From contig CM022678.1 of the NCBI GenBank assembly GCA_012295275.1, forward strand, positions 16,424,647 to 16,488,646: DNA of 64,000 nt. Reading direction: 5' to 3'. How positions within the stretch are numbered: the first letter of the stretch is position 1; every line of letters starts with the position of its first letter. The position numbers and the translations under genes were made by a program. Shown piece by piece: positions 55,701 through 64,000 of this stretch. The stretch is from Chrysomallon squamiferum (lineage: Eukaryota > Mollusca > Gastropoda > Neomphalida > Peltospiridae). The notes under the pieces are model-generated. The model saw only the letters and a list, made by a program, of their open reading frames with translations. It did no database searches and had not been told where the DNA came from.

Positions 55701-58148
55701 ATTAAATAACAGAGAGAGTTTAAAACTGTTAGAAACATTAAATAACAGGAGAGAGTTCTGTTAGTAAAACTGATCTTGAAGTCAGGACAGCAAACAGAGA
55801 GAGTTCTGTTAGTAAAACTGATCTTGAAGTCGGGACAGAAAGAAAAATAACAGGAGAGAGTTCTGTCAGTAAAACTGATCTTGAAGTCAGGACAGAATAA
55901 TTAAATAACAGGAGAGTGTTCTGTCAGTAAAACTGATCTTGAAGTCAGGACAGAAAGATTAAATAACAGGAGAGTGTTCTGTCAGTAAAACTGATCTTGA
56001 AGTTAGGGCAGAAACATTAAATAACAGGAGAGTGTTCTGTCAGTAAAACTGATCTTGAAGTTAGGGCAGAAACATTAAATAACAGGAGAGTGTTCTGTCA
56101 GTAAAACTGATCTTGAAGTTAGGGCAGAAACATTAAATAACAGGAGAGTGTTCTGTTAGTAAAACTGATCTTGAAGTGAGAACAGAAACATTAAATAACA
56201 GGAGAGTTCTGTTAGTAAAACTGATCTTGAAGTCAGCACAGAAAGATTAAATAACAGGAGAGTGTTCTGTCAGTAAAACTGATCTTGAAGTTAGGGCAGA
56301 AACATTAAATAACAGGAGAGTGTTCTGTTAGTAAAAAGAAATTATTATTAAATGGACCTGATTCATATTCAGTCCCCAGGGATTGCTGATTATCGTGTTT
56401 GTTTGCTGAATGTAAAACAAGCTGATGGATGTATGGATGTATGGATTGGAAAAGAAGTAGAGCAAATCCATGTAAACATCCAAGAGCTGATGAGGTAATT
56501 ATTATTTCTGAAAGACTTTGTCACATGGAACCTGAATGGGATTCGGCTTAGAAAAGAGTGGACAAATCTGATAACCACGTATCATATTTTCATTTTATCT
56601 GTTATTGTAATACCACAGACATCTGGTTCTTGTACAGATGTGAGCTGAGTGAGCAAACAAAAACAGCCAGACAAAAAGATAATTTCACCCATTGAGCATC
56701 AAAGCATTTTGTGTTTTGTTTTATGTAATTGTAATCTAATATGCGATGCATCTTTTTTCTAACAGAGCTTTGTTGTTTACTAAACATTTTTTTTTTTTAA
56801 AACCGATAATTTTGTTACTTATCTAATATTAATGGCATACAAATTTTATTATCAAAAATAATTTTGTCTCTCCCCTCTTTCATTTATTTATTTATTTATT
56901 TATTTTATTTTATTTAATTTAATTTTATTTTATTTTATTTTATTTTATTTTATTTTTATTTTATTTTATTTTATTTTATTTTATTATTATTATTTTTTTT
57001 TTTCTGTTTTTGCTGATAGAACTAATTTTGCAATGTAGAGGTTGTTATATAGTATGTTAAACACAGTTTATAGTTATATCTCTTTTCCCAATCCAACATA
57101 GGCTCCTTTTAAAAAATAAAGTCTTTGATCTTTTGACTTCAATCTGTGGGAAGACGCATATTAAAAAAATGAATCATATTCATGGCATCAACTGGATTTT
57201 TCTGTTTCATTTTATATACAATCCTTATTATTTCTCCATTTATTTTAAACTGTAGTAACTACAGATTAAAAAACTATTAATTTATTAAATAAAACATCTG
57301 GCTTTTTGTTTTCTTATTAAATAAATACACAACAGACTTAAGCATCAATTGTTGTTTTCCATAAAAAAAAAAAAAATATTTTTTTTTTACTTATATTGAA
57401 TCATTTGTTTTGTGAATATTTTCTAACCATTAGTAACAAACAGTTTAAAAATGCTGTTAAATTATTATATAAAACCTTTTTTTTTTTTTTCTTGCTAATA
57501 AATAAACACACCTCACCTGCTGTTCAAAAATTACCTGTAAAAAATCTGACAAATTTGTGTATTGAAAAGAGTAAACTGTGTGACACCTGGTGAGAGTTCA
57601 CCATAGGTACACTCATAGGTTCATCGCAAATTAAATATTTATATACTGGATCAACATTTTTTTGTGTGTGTTGTGTGTGTGAATGTGCGTGTGTGTTGTG
57701 TGTGTGTGTGTGTGTTTGCAAATTAAATACAAAGCTTTCTTATCATTTGTGTGTGTAGCTTTGTGTAAGTGTGGGTAGTGTGTGTGTGTGTGTGTGTGTT
57801 AATATGAAGGTTTTTTTGTATCATTTGTATTTGTAATTGTGTGTGCAAATGTGTTAATATTTATACTGGATGAAGATTTTTAAATAGTGTGTGTGTGTGT
57901 GTGTGTATGTGTGTATTTTAAATATAGTGAATGAAGCTTTTTTTAAATATGTTTTGTGTGCTTGACTGAATATATGTACATTGTGCGTATGTGTGTGTGT
58001 GTATGTCTATATAATAGGTGCTTGTGTGTATATGTTTGTGTTTATGTGTGCATATATACATACACATTTGTATCTATATACTTATTTTTATTGTATGTAT
58101 GTTCCTGTGTATATATATCTATATGGTATATGTACGTTTACATATGTT

Positions 58149-58188
<40 letters not shown>

Positions 58189-61100
58189 GTATGCATATGT
58201 ACGTATGTGCATCCACCTGTTGTGTCTGTGCATACACTTTATAAATAAATGAGTTTTTCAATCCATAAATGAACTTTGCACACTGAACAGCACAAGTTTA
58301 CTCAGTATGAGCAGTGCAGTGAAAGTCACAGATGGGCGGGTCTCACACATGATTGACATCCACTGGTTAATTATGCATGCAAATTTGAATAATTTCTTTG
58401 CTAAATGAGCAAAGCCTGTTAACTAAACTGTGGACAGTTTTCTTCCTGCAGCATATGTTAATGAAAATATTACTACTGGGGCTGCTAGGAGGATTAAGAC
58501 GTGTGCAAAGCCCCGAAGATTAATTAACGAGTTCTGTTGTTGTGATGGGAGTCTGTGGTGTTGTTTTTGTTAACAGGCAGAAGTAACTTTTGTTATCTGT
58601 GCTAGGAGTTAACTTCTTACGAGGAAGCAGCATAAAACAATTGTGTGGATTATGAATGTTAATCTGGTCGTTAATGTGTCAGCGAGAGTCGTTTGAAGCT
58701 GGTGTTTGTTTCTGCATGGGAGAAAACAATTCAAATTCTGCTCAGTTCAGTTTCTAATCCCAGGGTGAATCAAAAATCTGATTTGAAAAACAGCACGGAC
58801 TGGAATTTTGAAGATTTATTATGTTATGTAATTACTGAAAGTTGGGGCTTCAGAAGTGTGTTAAACATCAATACTGCAAGAAGCAAAGGAATATGATCTA
58901 CTTTATTTAAACAGTCGGGTTTTAGAAGTAGTTTGGAATTAGGGTTTACAAGAGAATAAAAAAATAAAAAAAGTATTGAAAAATCAGTATTGGTAAATAT
59001 CTTGGAAAAGGATTAATACATTAACGAAAATCAGAATTGCAAAAGATACTGGGTTAGGATTTGTTTTTAATTTTTTGATCTTCAAGTGAGATTACTTATT
59101 CTGGAAGAAAGATAAACTTTGAAATGTTATAATGTTTGTGGGTTGAAGAGTCCCCCAAAAATGTGCTTCACAAAGAAGATTTTTTTTAGTTAGTTGGTTG
59201 TAACTAGAATTTGCTTTCACAAAAGTAACTTAGTTGTTTTGTTTTAGTTACTTTTCACAAAACAGGAAAAAGCTGAACATACCTGAACACACCTGGTCAT
59301 AGCTATCTCAGCTTAGTTTAAATATTTAATATGATTACTTATTTTTGTGTTACTTTTCACAAATAAGGTTGCTTATTTTTTTCTGTTAAACTTCACTAAT
59401 ACGGTTACTCAGTTTTGTTTTCACAAATAAGGTTACACTATCATCACTGCAGAGATTTACATTCATAAGACATCTCTCATTTGGAAAGCCAGTTAATAAT
59501 TTAAAACAAATTTTTTTTTTTTTTTCTAGTTGAATTAATAGGCACTGGTACTTTGTGTTCACCAGGATATCTGTAATATCATTTGTTAAAGTTGCCTCAT
59601 CAAAACGACACATTCCAAACATCTATAAAAATATATATATATCATTAAATTCATCAAAAACTGTTATATTCCTTGTATGAAAGTAGGTATTACTATTATC
59701 ACTGAAATAGGCTGCATCTGATTCTAGACAGTATAAAAATATTTGTGATGCAATATATTTAATTAAGAATTGAAATAGGCTGTATGTAAACCTGTATAAA
59801 AATATTACATTTCATTATGAAATTAAGTATTAGCACTGAGCATTCTGGAATAAATATTACCTAATATTGTTAGTGATTAAGAACTAATTAAAACAAAAAT
59901 TGCATTCCATATAATGCATTAATACACTGTGATGCTTTGAACTTGTAAATTTTAAATAATACTTCAATTATATATATCAACAAACTCCTTATTATATAAC
60001 ACACTGGATAGGTAATACATGTAATTACAAATATCTCTTGTTACTGGTTTTTGTTTTAACCTTTAATTCTATTAACTGTTGTATTAGTTATGTAAACATA
60101 ATTACAATAAGCATAGCTGTTTGTTCTTAAACTGTTCATTTTATTTGTGATGCTTCTGAGTATTCTGTCTTAATTGACAAGAGTAAAAAAAAAAGTATTT
60201 AGCAAGTCTGTTAAATTGTACAGATATTTCAGGACATCAAATTTCGTCAGTTTGTTTTGTCTGTCTGTCTGTTCAACAAGTTGTCCCTCAGTTAGGATTG
60301 TGAGGATTCTGTTCAACAAGTTGTTATACTCACTCAGTTAGGATTGTGAGGATTCTGTTGAACAAGTTGTTATACTCACTCAGTTAGGATTGTGAGGATT
60401 CTGTTGAACAAGTTGTTATACTCACTCAGTTAGGATTGTGAGGATTGTGTTGAACAAGTTGTACTCACTCAGTTAGGATTGTGAGGATTCTGTTGAACAA
60501 GTTGTACTCACTCAGTTAGGATTGTGAGGATTCTGTTGAACAAGTTGTACTCACTCAGTTAGGATTGTGAGGATTCTGTTTCACTCAGTTAGGATTGTGA
60601 GGATTCTGTTGAACAAGTTGTTATATTCTGTTCACTCAGTTAGGATTGTGGGGATTTTTGTGATTTCCTCAGTTTGTCAGGAGGTCATTCATCTGAACTG
60701 AATAGTTAATAAGTTCAACAAGTGAAAATATCTCATTTAGGATTCTGTTGGATTGTTCAACAAGTTGATTATTTCAGTTAGGATTGTGGGGGATCCCTGA
60801 TAACAGTTTGAATGTCATCTGTTAGAAAACTCATTTTGTTTTGTTGGAAAAAGAACTCTGTCTGAATACAAAAACACACATCTGTATAATTTTACAATCT
60901 GTATATTTTACAAAAAGAAAAGATTATTTTTTTTTTTCAATTTTATTTTTTGTTTGTTTTTGGATTGTATGAATGTTTCAACCATTCTTTCTTAAGATTA
61001 CTAATAACCAGAAAGTCAAGTGTCAACTTTCTTTGGATGTGATTTAAATATGAAACGTCTTTATCTGTATATATATCTGTATACATACAAAATATAAATG

Positions 61101-63164
61101 TAACAAAAAACATTTTATCTTTTTTCATTAATTTTTTTGGGACGTTCTCTTACTAAAATATATATATATATTTTTTTAATCAGGAATTGTCTCAAAAACT
61201 CACTAGGCTGTCATTGCATAAGGAAAAAATACTGCATTATAAAAAAAAAAAAAATAAAAAAATTTGTTTCCTGGTGAATTGTCAGAAGATAAATGTGTTT
61301 TCTTTCCTGGGAATACATTTTTTTTTTGTTATTATTATTCACAGGAATAAAGTCAGTATAATTTGTTATCTTGTTAGAACTGACTGATAATGCTGGAGGC
61401 TCACTGCAGAGAGCCTGGAACGTGTTACTCAAGGAACCATTCTGAAACATCTCTTTAATATTTTTGTTGTGTATTTAAGACTTTGGATTTGATAACTTTA
61501 TATATCCATATATAATAGATCAATTTAATTTTTTTTTAACTTTCTTTGATTTTTATTTTTTTCTGTCTTTTAGACTTTGGATTTGATAACTTTATATATC
61601 CATATAATAAAAGATCAGATTTCTGTTTTTTCCCTGGATTTAAGACTTTGGATTTGAAAACTACATATATAAGATCAGATTAAAAAAAAAAAAAATTATT
61701 TTTTTTTTATGAGTTTAATATTATAACCCTACTTAGAAAAGATCATATTTATTTTTTCTGAATTCAAGATTTTGGTTTGAAAACTGTGAAGGACACATTT
61801 GTTTAACACAGAATACTATCTGCTGTGTTACTTTTTAATAAAGCAAACACACACAGGACTGATTAACACAAACATAATAAAACCTTGTAGTAGAGTGTTT
61901 TATGTTTTCTTTCTGTCACATTATTCAGTCATTGATAACCTAACAAACACCTGACATTTTGAGCAGTAAATATAAACACTGAACAACAAAATAATAACAG
62001 TATTTGTTTTTCAATTCTTCCTTATACAGATATCACTGTAAAAGCTTATCAGTGTATTTCAAACTATGAACAACAAATGTGCAAGGTTATAAGGAACAGA
62101 AATATCTAGTTTTCAGTGATAGCAATATCTGGATTGAGCAGTATTTGGAATAGGCAATAGTTTAATTGTGCAATATTTGTTATTAGCAGTATATAAAGTA
62201 GCAGGATGTGGAAATAATATTTGTGGCTGCATGGAACATTCTGGATTTGGCTCTAAACAAAAGGACAGAAACAAGAAGTACTGAAAGATACTGGCATCAG
62301 TTTTCGTAACATTTAGATATTGTCATACAAAAATATCCACATTTGAGCTGATTTGGAAACTAGTTCATAATAATAAGAAAATAAGCTACCATAGAAAAAA
62401 AAAAGGTTTCAAAAAACAGTGAAAAAAAAGACTCTTATAAAAAGAAAAACATTTCAACAATAATAAGAATTTTTAATTTTTAATTGTTTTTTTTTTTTGA
62501 ATATTCAAAAGACTTGTTACAGCAAAGTGATTTCAGAGCTGAAAAAAAATAGAGTTGATGACAATTTTCATATTGGACAACAATTTTTTTTTTTTTTTTA
62601 TTCTTTTAAAACTGGATCCATATCTGTTCTCTGAATCAGATCTCCATTCTTCCAGTGACAGAATCAATTCACCAACAATTTTTAACTTCTAAGAATTTTT
62701 TTTGTTATTTCAGTTTTGAATTGGGCTATGTAAAGATGCACTTTCAGTTTTAACAATCACAAAAAAAACCTCAACAACAACAAAATACCAACAACAAAAA
62801 AACAACAACAACAGAAGAATAAACAAAACAAAAGAAACAACACAAAGAAAATCAAGAACATTTTGACAGTCAGGCTTTACAGAAGGAAACAAATTTCTAT
62901 ATGAATGAGAGATTGTTGTCAAGATACCACAGTTAGTTTCCATTTGTGTTTTAAGGATAAAGTGCAGTGTGTGTAAAACTATGTTGTATGCTGTCAGCTT
63001 GCTGTTTTGTTTCATGTGACACTCTATGAGAACCTTAATAATTCAAGCAATGTTTGGTGAAAACAAATAAACAAACTATGATAGCTGGGTGGAAAGTAGT
63101 GGTTATCTTCTCCATCTTCTGCTTCCTTTCAGGTCCTGGGACATCCAAGATGGCTGCCGGAGAG
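42190..63164 (+). CDS. KIAA0319L: 5' part of a MANSC/EGF-like secreted or membrane protein gene, probably KIAA0319/KIAA0319L family (partial)
   Basis: The exons found are 42190..42298, 43400..43705, 51203..51406 and 63133..63164. They total 651 coding bases (217 codons) with all phases matching (1, 1, 1, then 0). The protein starts with a signal peptide (hydrophobic ALAVVFMCTFLVQGVYA), then a MANSC domain with at least eight cysteines. An EGF-like module follows (CEYGILSDCRLNEECF ... GICLCKDGFHADSNGGC), then a Thr/Ser-rich linker. MANSC domains at the N-terminus occur in KIAA0319 and KIAA0319L (followed by PKD repeats and one membrane span), LRP11, HAI-1 and MANSC1. The MANSC start plus Cys-rich module plus Ser/Thr linker fits KIAA0319-type proteins best, but PKD domains would lie beyond the window. 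Long introns (7.5 and 11.7 kb) hold many repeats and candidate enhancers. Confidence 0.7.
42790..43398 (+). repeat. (CA)n and long (TTTA)n tracts in intron before the MANSC exon
   Basis: CA-rich run at about 42810-42842. From about 43140 to 43398 the intron is nearly pure (TTTA)n/(TTTG)n. The tract contains a 'ttatttatttcagg' acceptor-like site at 43275 and another (tttatttcag) at 43094, both similar to the real acceptor at 43399. Confidence 0.9.
43400..43705 (+). CDS. KIAA0319L: MANSC domain exon
   Basis: Acceptor tttatttcag, donor gtaagt, GC-rich against very AT-rich flanks. Encodes DICQPDIGFVEMTKAIHTSS, AGVYRKIPDAHGDVQKCILN and CCDEADCDAVFYHQSTCYQI, then HCNRTLLGACDAVV and two N-glycosylation sites (NRT, NET) plus NST. 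The K-C-x-x-x-C-C-x-x-x-x-C-x-x-x-x-F spacing is the MANSC signature. Confidence 0.9.
44431..44506. repeat. (CA)n microsatellite with an internal ACACTAAACACA interruption
   Basis: Two CA runs separated and followed by the same 'caacactaaacac' word, indicating duplication of the junction. Confidence 0.93.
44670..44890. repeat. Degenerate GAATGTAGAAAAGAGTGA-type tandem repeat
   Basis: Words such as 'aatgaatgtagaaaa', 'agagtgaatataagaaa' and 'gaaagaatgat' recur with a loose 15-25 bp period. Confidence 0.55.
46325..46450. promoter_or_regulatory. Candidate intronic regulatory element
   Basis: Non-repetitive, balanced-composition island with clustered motif-like words: GCAGCTG (about 46345), CACGTG (46380-46385), CAAGGTCA nuclear-receptor half-site (46386-46393) and ATTGATTGAT (46398-46407). 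No function shown. Confidence 0.3.
47860..48005. promoter_or_regulatory. Candidate intronic regulatory element
   Basis: Higher-complexity island between AT-rich tracts. Contains GGGATTATGCATG and CTAATTGACTAATGCATGG, which look like homeodomain-type sites. Confidence 0.25.
48485..48870. promoter_or_regulatory. Candidate intronic regulatory element (longest high-complexity island)
   Basis: Nearly 400 bases of balanced, non-repetitive sequence inside a very AT-rich intron. Contains a TAATTAATTAATG homeodomain-type cluster (about 48800-48815), 'tttactccataaacagc' and 'aggtgttcttaataaggtga' (minus strand). A minus-strand frame is open through it, but it has no splice context and enters low-complexity sequence, so I favour a conserved non-coding element over a gene. 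Confidence 0.4.
48907..48944. repeat. (GT)n microsatellite
   Basis: About 18 units in the intron between the MANSC and EGF-like exons. Confidence 0.95.
49136..49285. repeat. (TTA)n and (CTA)n trinucleotide tracts
   Basis: TTA/ATT units at about 49136-49196 followed by ACT/CTA units at about 49228-49285. Confidence 0.92.
50650..51202 (+). repeat. 57-72 bp tandem array repeating a 3' splice-site motif
   Basis: Units carry 'ttttaattttctgttcag' followed by 'tgtacatagcatctttgaca'. Acceptor-like AGs end at 50682, 50745, 50802, 50874, 50940, 51012, 51078 and 51145. The real exon acceptor is at 51202. Spacing is 63, 57, 72, 66, 72, 66, 67 and 57 bases. The 6-base differences are gains or losses of one 'ttttaa'. 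Confidence 0.95.
51203..51406 (+). CDS. KIAA0319L: EGF-like module exon of the MANSC gene
   Basis: Acceptor tctgttcacag, donor gtaggt. Encodes YTQSLLGIEPRTCEYGILSD, CRLNEECFVRPDSKSRMGIC and LCKDGFHADSNGGC, then a Thr/Ser linker (NTTTASTTS). Six cysteines in EGF-like spacing (C-x6-C-x5-C-x11-C-x-C-x11-C). Confidence 0.87.
51640..51980. repeat. Two (CA)n microsatellites with CA-rich spacer
   Basis: Pure CA runs at about 51648-51688 and 51939-51972, with imperfect ACAT-rich sequence between. Open frames here are repeat artefacts. Confidence 0.95.
52637..52770. repeat. (GT)n, (CT)n and (AT)n/(CTAT)n microsatellites
   Basis: GT run 52638-52666, CT run about 52714-52755, then a short TA/CTAT run. 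Confidence 0.95.
53040..53580. repeat. Minisatellite, unit about 55-65 bp
   Basis: About nine units built of 'attccattccaaacagcagctcttgtaaaataatgtgtgcaagcagacatagttg' variants. Some are truncated by internal deletions. Confidence 0.93.
54010..54330. promoter_or_regulatory. Candidate intronic regulatory element with a DR1 nuclear-receptor site
   Basis: High-complexity island between minisatellites. GGGTCA-A-AGTTCA at 54251-54263 is a direct repeat with one-base spacing (DR1), the type bound by HNF4, RXR and COUP-TF proteins. Nearby are AGATTAATCGGG and CCTATCAATAAAGG words. Confidence 0.4.
54535..54910. repeat. 45-bp minisatellite
   Basis: About eight units of 'ctttagtgacagctatagca' plus 'gtaataattttgacttccac'. 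The 45-base period is a multiple of three, which keeps frames open on both strands (15-residue repeats). No splice or start context. Confidence 0.95.
55085..56340. repeat. 56-60 bp minisatellite, about 21 units
   Basis: Unit 'gttctgttagtaaaactgat' plus 'cttgaagtcaggacagaaag' plus 'ataaaataacaggagaga'. Subfamilies differ at tcaggaca, gagaacag and ttagggca, and by ttagt versus cagt. The last third is more uniform (ttagggca type), pointing to recent local amplification. Confidence 0.97.
56878..57000. repeat. (TTTA)n/(TTTTA)n microsatellite
   Basis: Tetra- and pentanucleotide T-rich run followed by a T tract. Confidence 0.95.
57655..58190. repeat. Region of several (GT)n tracts
   Basis: GT-rich runs at about 57660-57715, 57778-57800, 57890-57912 and 58153-58186, with imperfect GT/TATG sequence between. 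Confidence 0.93.
58260..58640. promoter_or_regulatory. Candidate intronic enhancer with POU/homeodomain and PBX-type sites
   Basis: Long non-repetitive island. TGATTGACA (58350-58358) matches PBX/MEIS-type sites. TTAATTATGCATGCAAAT (58367-58384) combines a homeodomain TAATTA core with a perfect octamer ATGCAAAT. GTTAAC words recur nearby, and a TTAATTAACGAG word lies at about 58520. Confidence 0.45.
60255..60665. repeat. 46-bp (and 40-bp variant) minisatellite
   Basis: About nine units of 'cactcagttaggattgtgag' plus 'gattctgttgaacaagttgt', with or without 'tatact'. The 40-base variant lacks that 6-base word. Confidence 0.95.
61475..61680. repeat. Three dispersed copies of a 40-bp unit
   Basis: 'actttggatttgataacttt' plus 'atatatccatat' occurs at about 61480, 61575 and, shorter, at 61645. 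A fourth degenerate copy may lie near 61768. Confidence 0.8.
63133..63164 (+). CDS. KIAA0319L: 32-base linker exon of the MANSC gene
   Basis: Acceptor ttcctttcag, perfect donor gtaagt. Two leading bases complete serine, then PGTSKMAAGE, ending in phase 0. Phase and Ser/Thr/Pro composition continue the linker of the previous exon. It is very short, so a missed exon in the 11.7-kb intron before it is possible. Confidence 0.6.
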
Positions 63165-64000
63165 GTAAGTAATAACTGAATAATTGAACAGTTTTAATTT
63201 ACTGAACATTTAATTTCTAATATTTTTGTGTTTAATTTTTAAAAGTTTGTTATTTGTTTTAGAATTTAATGTATGTTTCTTACTGTGTGCATGTACTTTG
63301 TTATATTTTGATGTATTTCATTGTATTATGTTTGTTTTTTTGGTTTTGTTTTTTTAAATTGTTTATTTAATTTAAATAATTGTTTTTATTTTTATTGTTA
63401 AAATGAAGAGTATCTTTTTTCTTTGATAATTTCTTCATTCATTCTCGTTCATTCGTACTTTCATCATACATTTTTAATTAAATATAAATATAGAGCACAG
63501 AAAAAGAATTTCATTGTTATTATTATTATTTATTATTATTTTTTTTTTACTTTTTAAGGAGAATTGATAGGTTTTTTTATTTTTAATTTTAGCTTTTGAG
63601 AGTTTTAAATTTTCTAACCTTTTATAAAATGAAATAAAAAGGCTGAGTGAATGCACTACACTTGCACAAAATATAAAAATTTGTTTCATCTTTTATTTTT
63701 GTTACATTTTTGCTGTTTCACATCGATATTCATATCACATACTTTTTTGAGTTTAGTTTATTTGTGGATGAGAATTCTTTTATGTTCTTGTATTATTGAT
63801 ATTGATAAAATACATGAATAAAAACTGAAACAGCTGTTGAGCCCTTGCTAGCCAAGTACCTGTTAAGATTTGAACCCACAGCTGTTGGTGTCATTTGATG
63901 ATTTATGAAACTAATGACAAATGGGTTTTTAAAAAATGTTATTGTTTTGTTTTTCTCTGAATTTGTTTTTAATATGAAGTGGGAGTAAATTTATGAGTAA
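63165..64000 (+). other. Intron sequence to the right edge
   Basis: AT-rich sequence with T and (TTA)n runs. A slightly more complex patch at about 63830-63900 holds no frame that joins the previous exon in phase 0 with good splice sites. The gene presumably continues beyond 64,000. Confidence 0.5.

Noticed and set aside
53040..56340. CRISPR-like direct repeats
   Set aside because: The repeats are contiguous minisatellite units without unique spacers, in a eukaryotic intron.
1..64000. tRNA, rRNA or SINE with tRNA-like head
   Set aside because: Looked for A/B-box-like words and cloverleaf-type GC-rich blocks by eye and found no convincing candidate. A covariance-model search would be decisive.

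Overview
This is a eukaryotic, animal-type window. It is strongly AT-rich, has spliced genes with GT/AG introns, dense microsatellites and minisatellites, and one 200-base assembly gap. There are no bacterial features: no operons, ribosome binding sites, CRISPR arrays, or recognisable rRNA or tRNA genes. The proteins and genome texture suggest an invertebrate, probably a mollusc or another lophotrochozoan. That placement is inference.

Three zones can be seen. (1) Positions 1 to about 9,000 hold fragments of two poorly supported genes. On the minus strand there is a proline-rich terminal exon (572..702) with a possible upstream exon near 2,016. On the plus strand there is a signal-peptide exon (5772..5840) followed by a GC-richer, cysteine-bearing exon (from 7251). 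(2) Positions 13,354 to 36,974 on the minus strand hold a complete CAMSAP/Patronin gene. I joined 20 coding exons by hand. All phases agree, and the total of 5,034 coding bases divides by three, giving 1,677 residues. The protein has an N-terminal calponin-homology (CH) domain, a long disordered middle, coiled coils and a C-terminal CKK domain. This family protects microtubule minus ends. (3) From about 42,047 to the right edge, the plus strand holds the 5' part of a second gene. It has a leader with three small upstream ORFs, a signal peptide, a MANSC domain, an EGF-like module, and a 32-base Ser/Pro-type linker exon. The gene continues beyond the window. The best family guess is KIAA0319/KIAA0319L. 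The two large genes are arranged head to head about 5 kb apart.

The most unusual observation is that splice sites appear to have been copied by local repeat expansion at three introns. A 51-bp tandem array beside CAMSAP exon 16 repeats that exon's 5' splice site six extra times. A 57-72 bp array before exon 3 of the MANSC gene repeats an acceptor-like motif eight extra times. A (TTTA)n tract before exon 2 of the same gene holds two extra acceptor-like sites. In addition, CAMSAP intron 11 holds two inverted copies of a roughly 60-bp piece of the adjacent CAMSAP exon 12, next to a TIR-bounded mobile-element-like segment that carries a decayed ORF. The introns of the second gene hold several islands of high-complexity sequence with transcription-factor-like motifs (candidate enhancers) and at least five minisatellite arrays.
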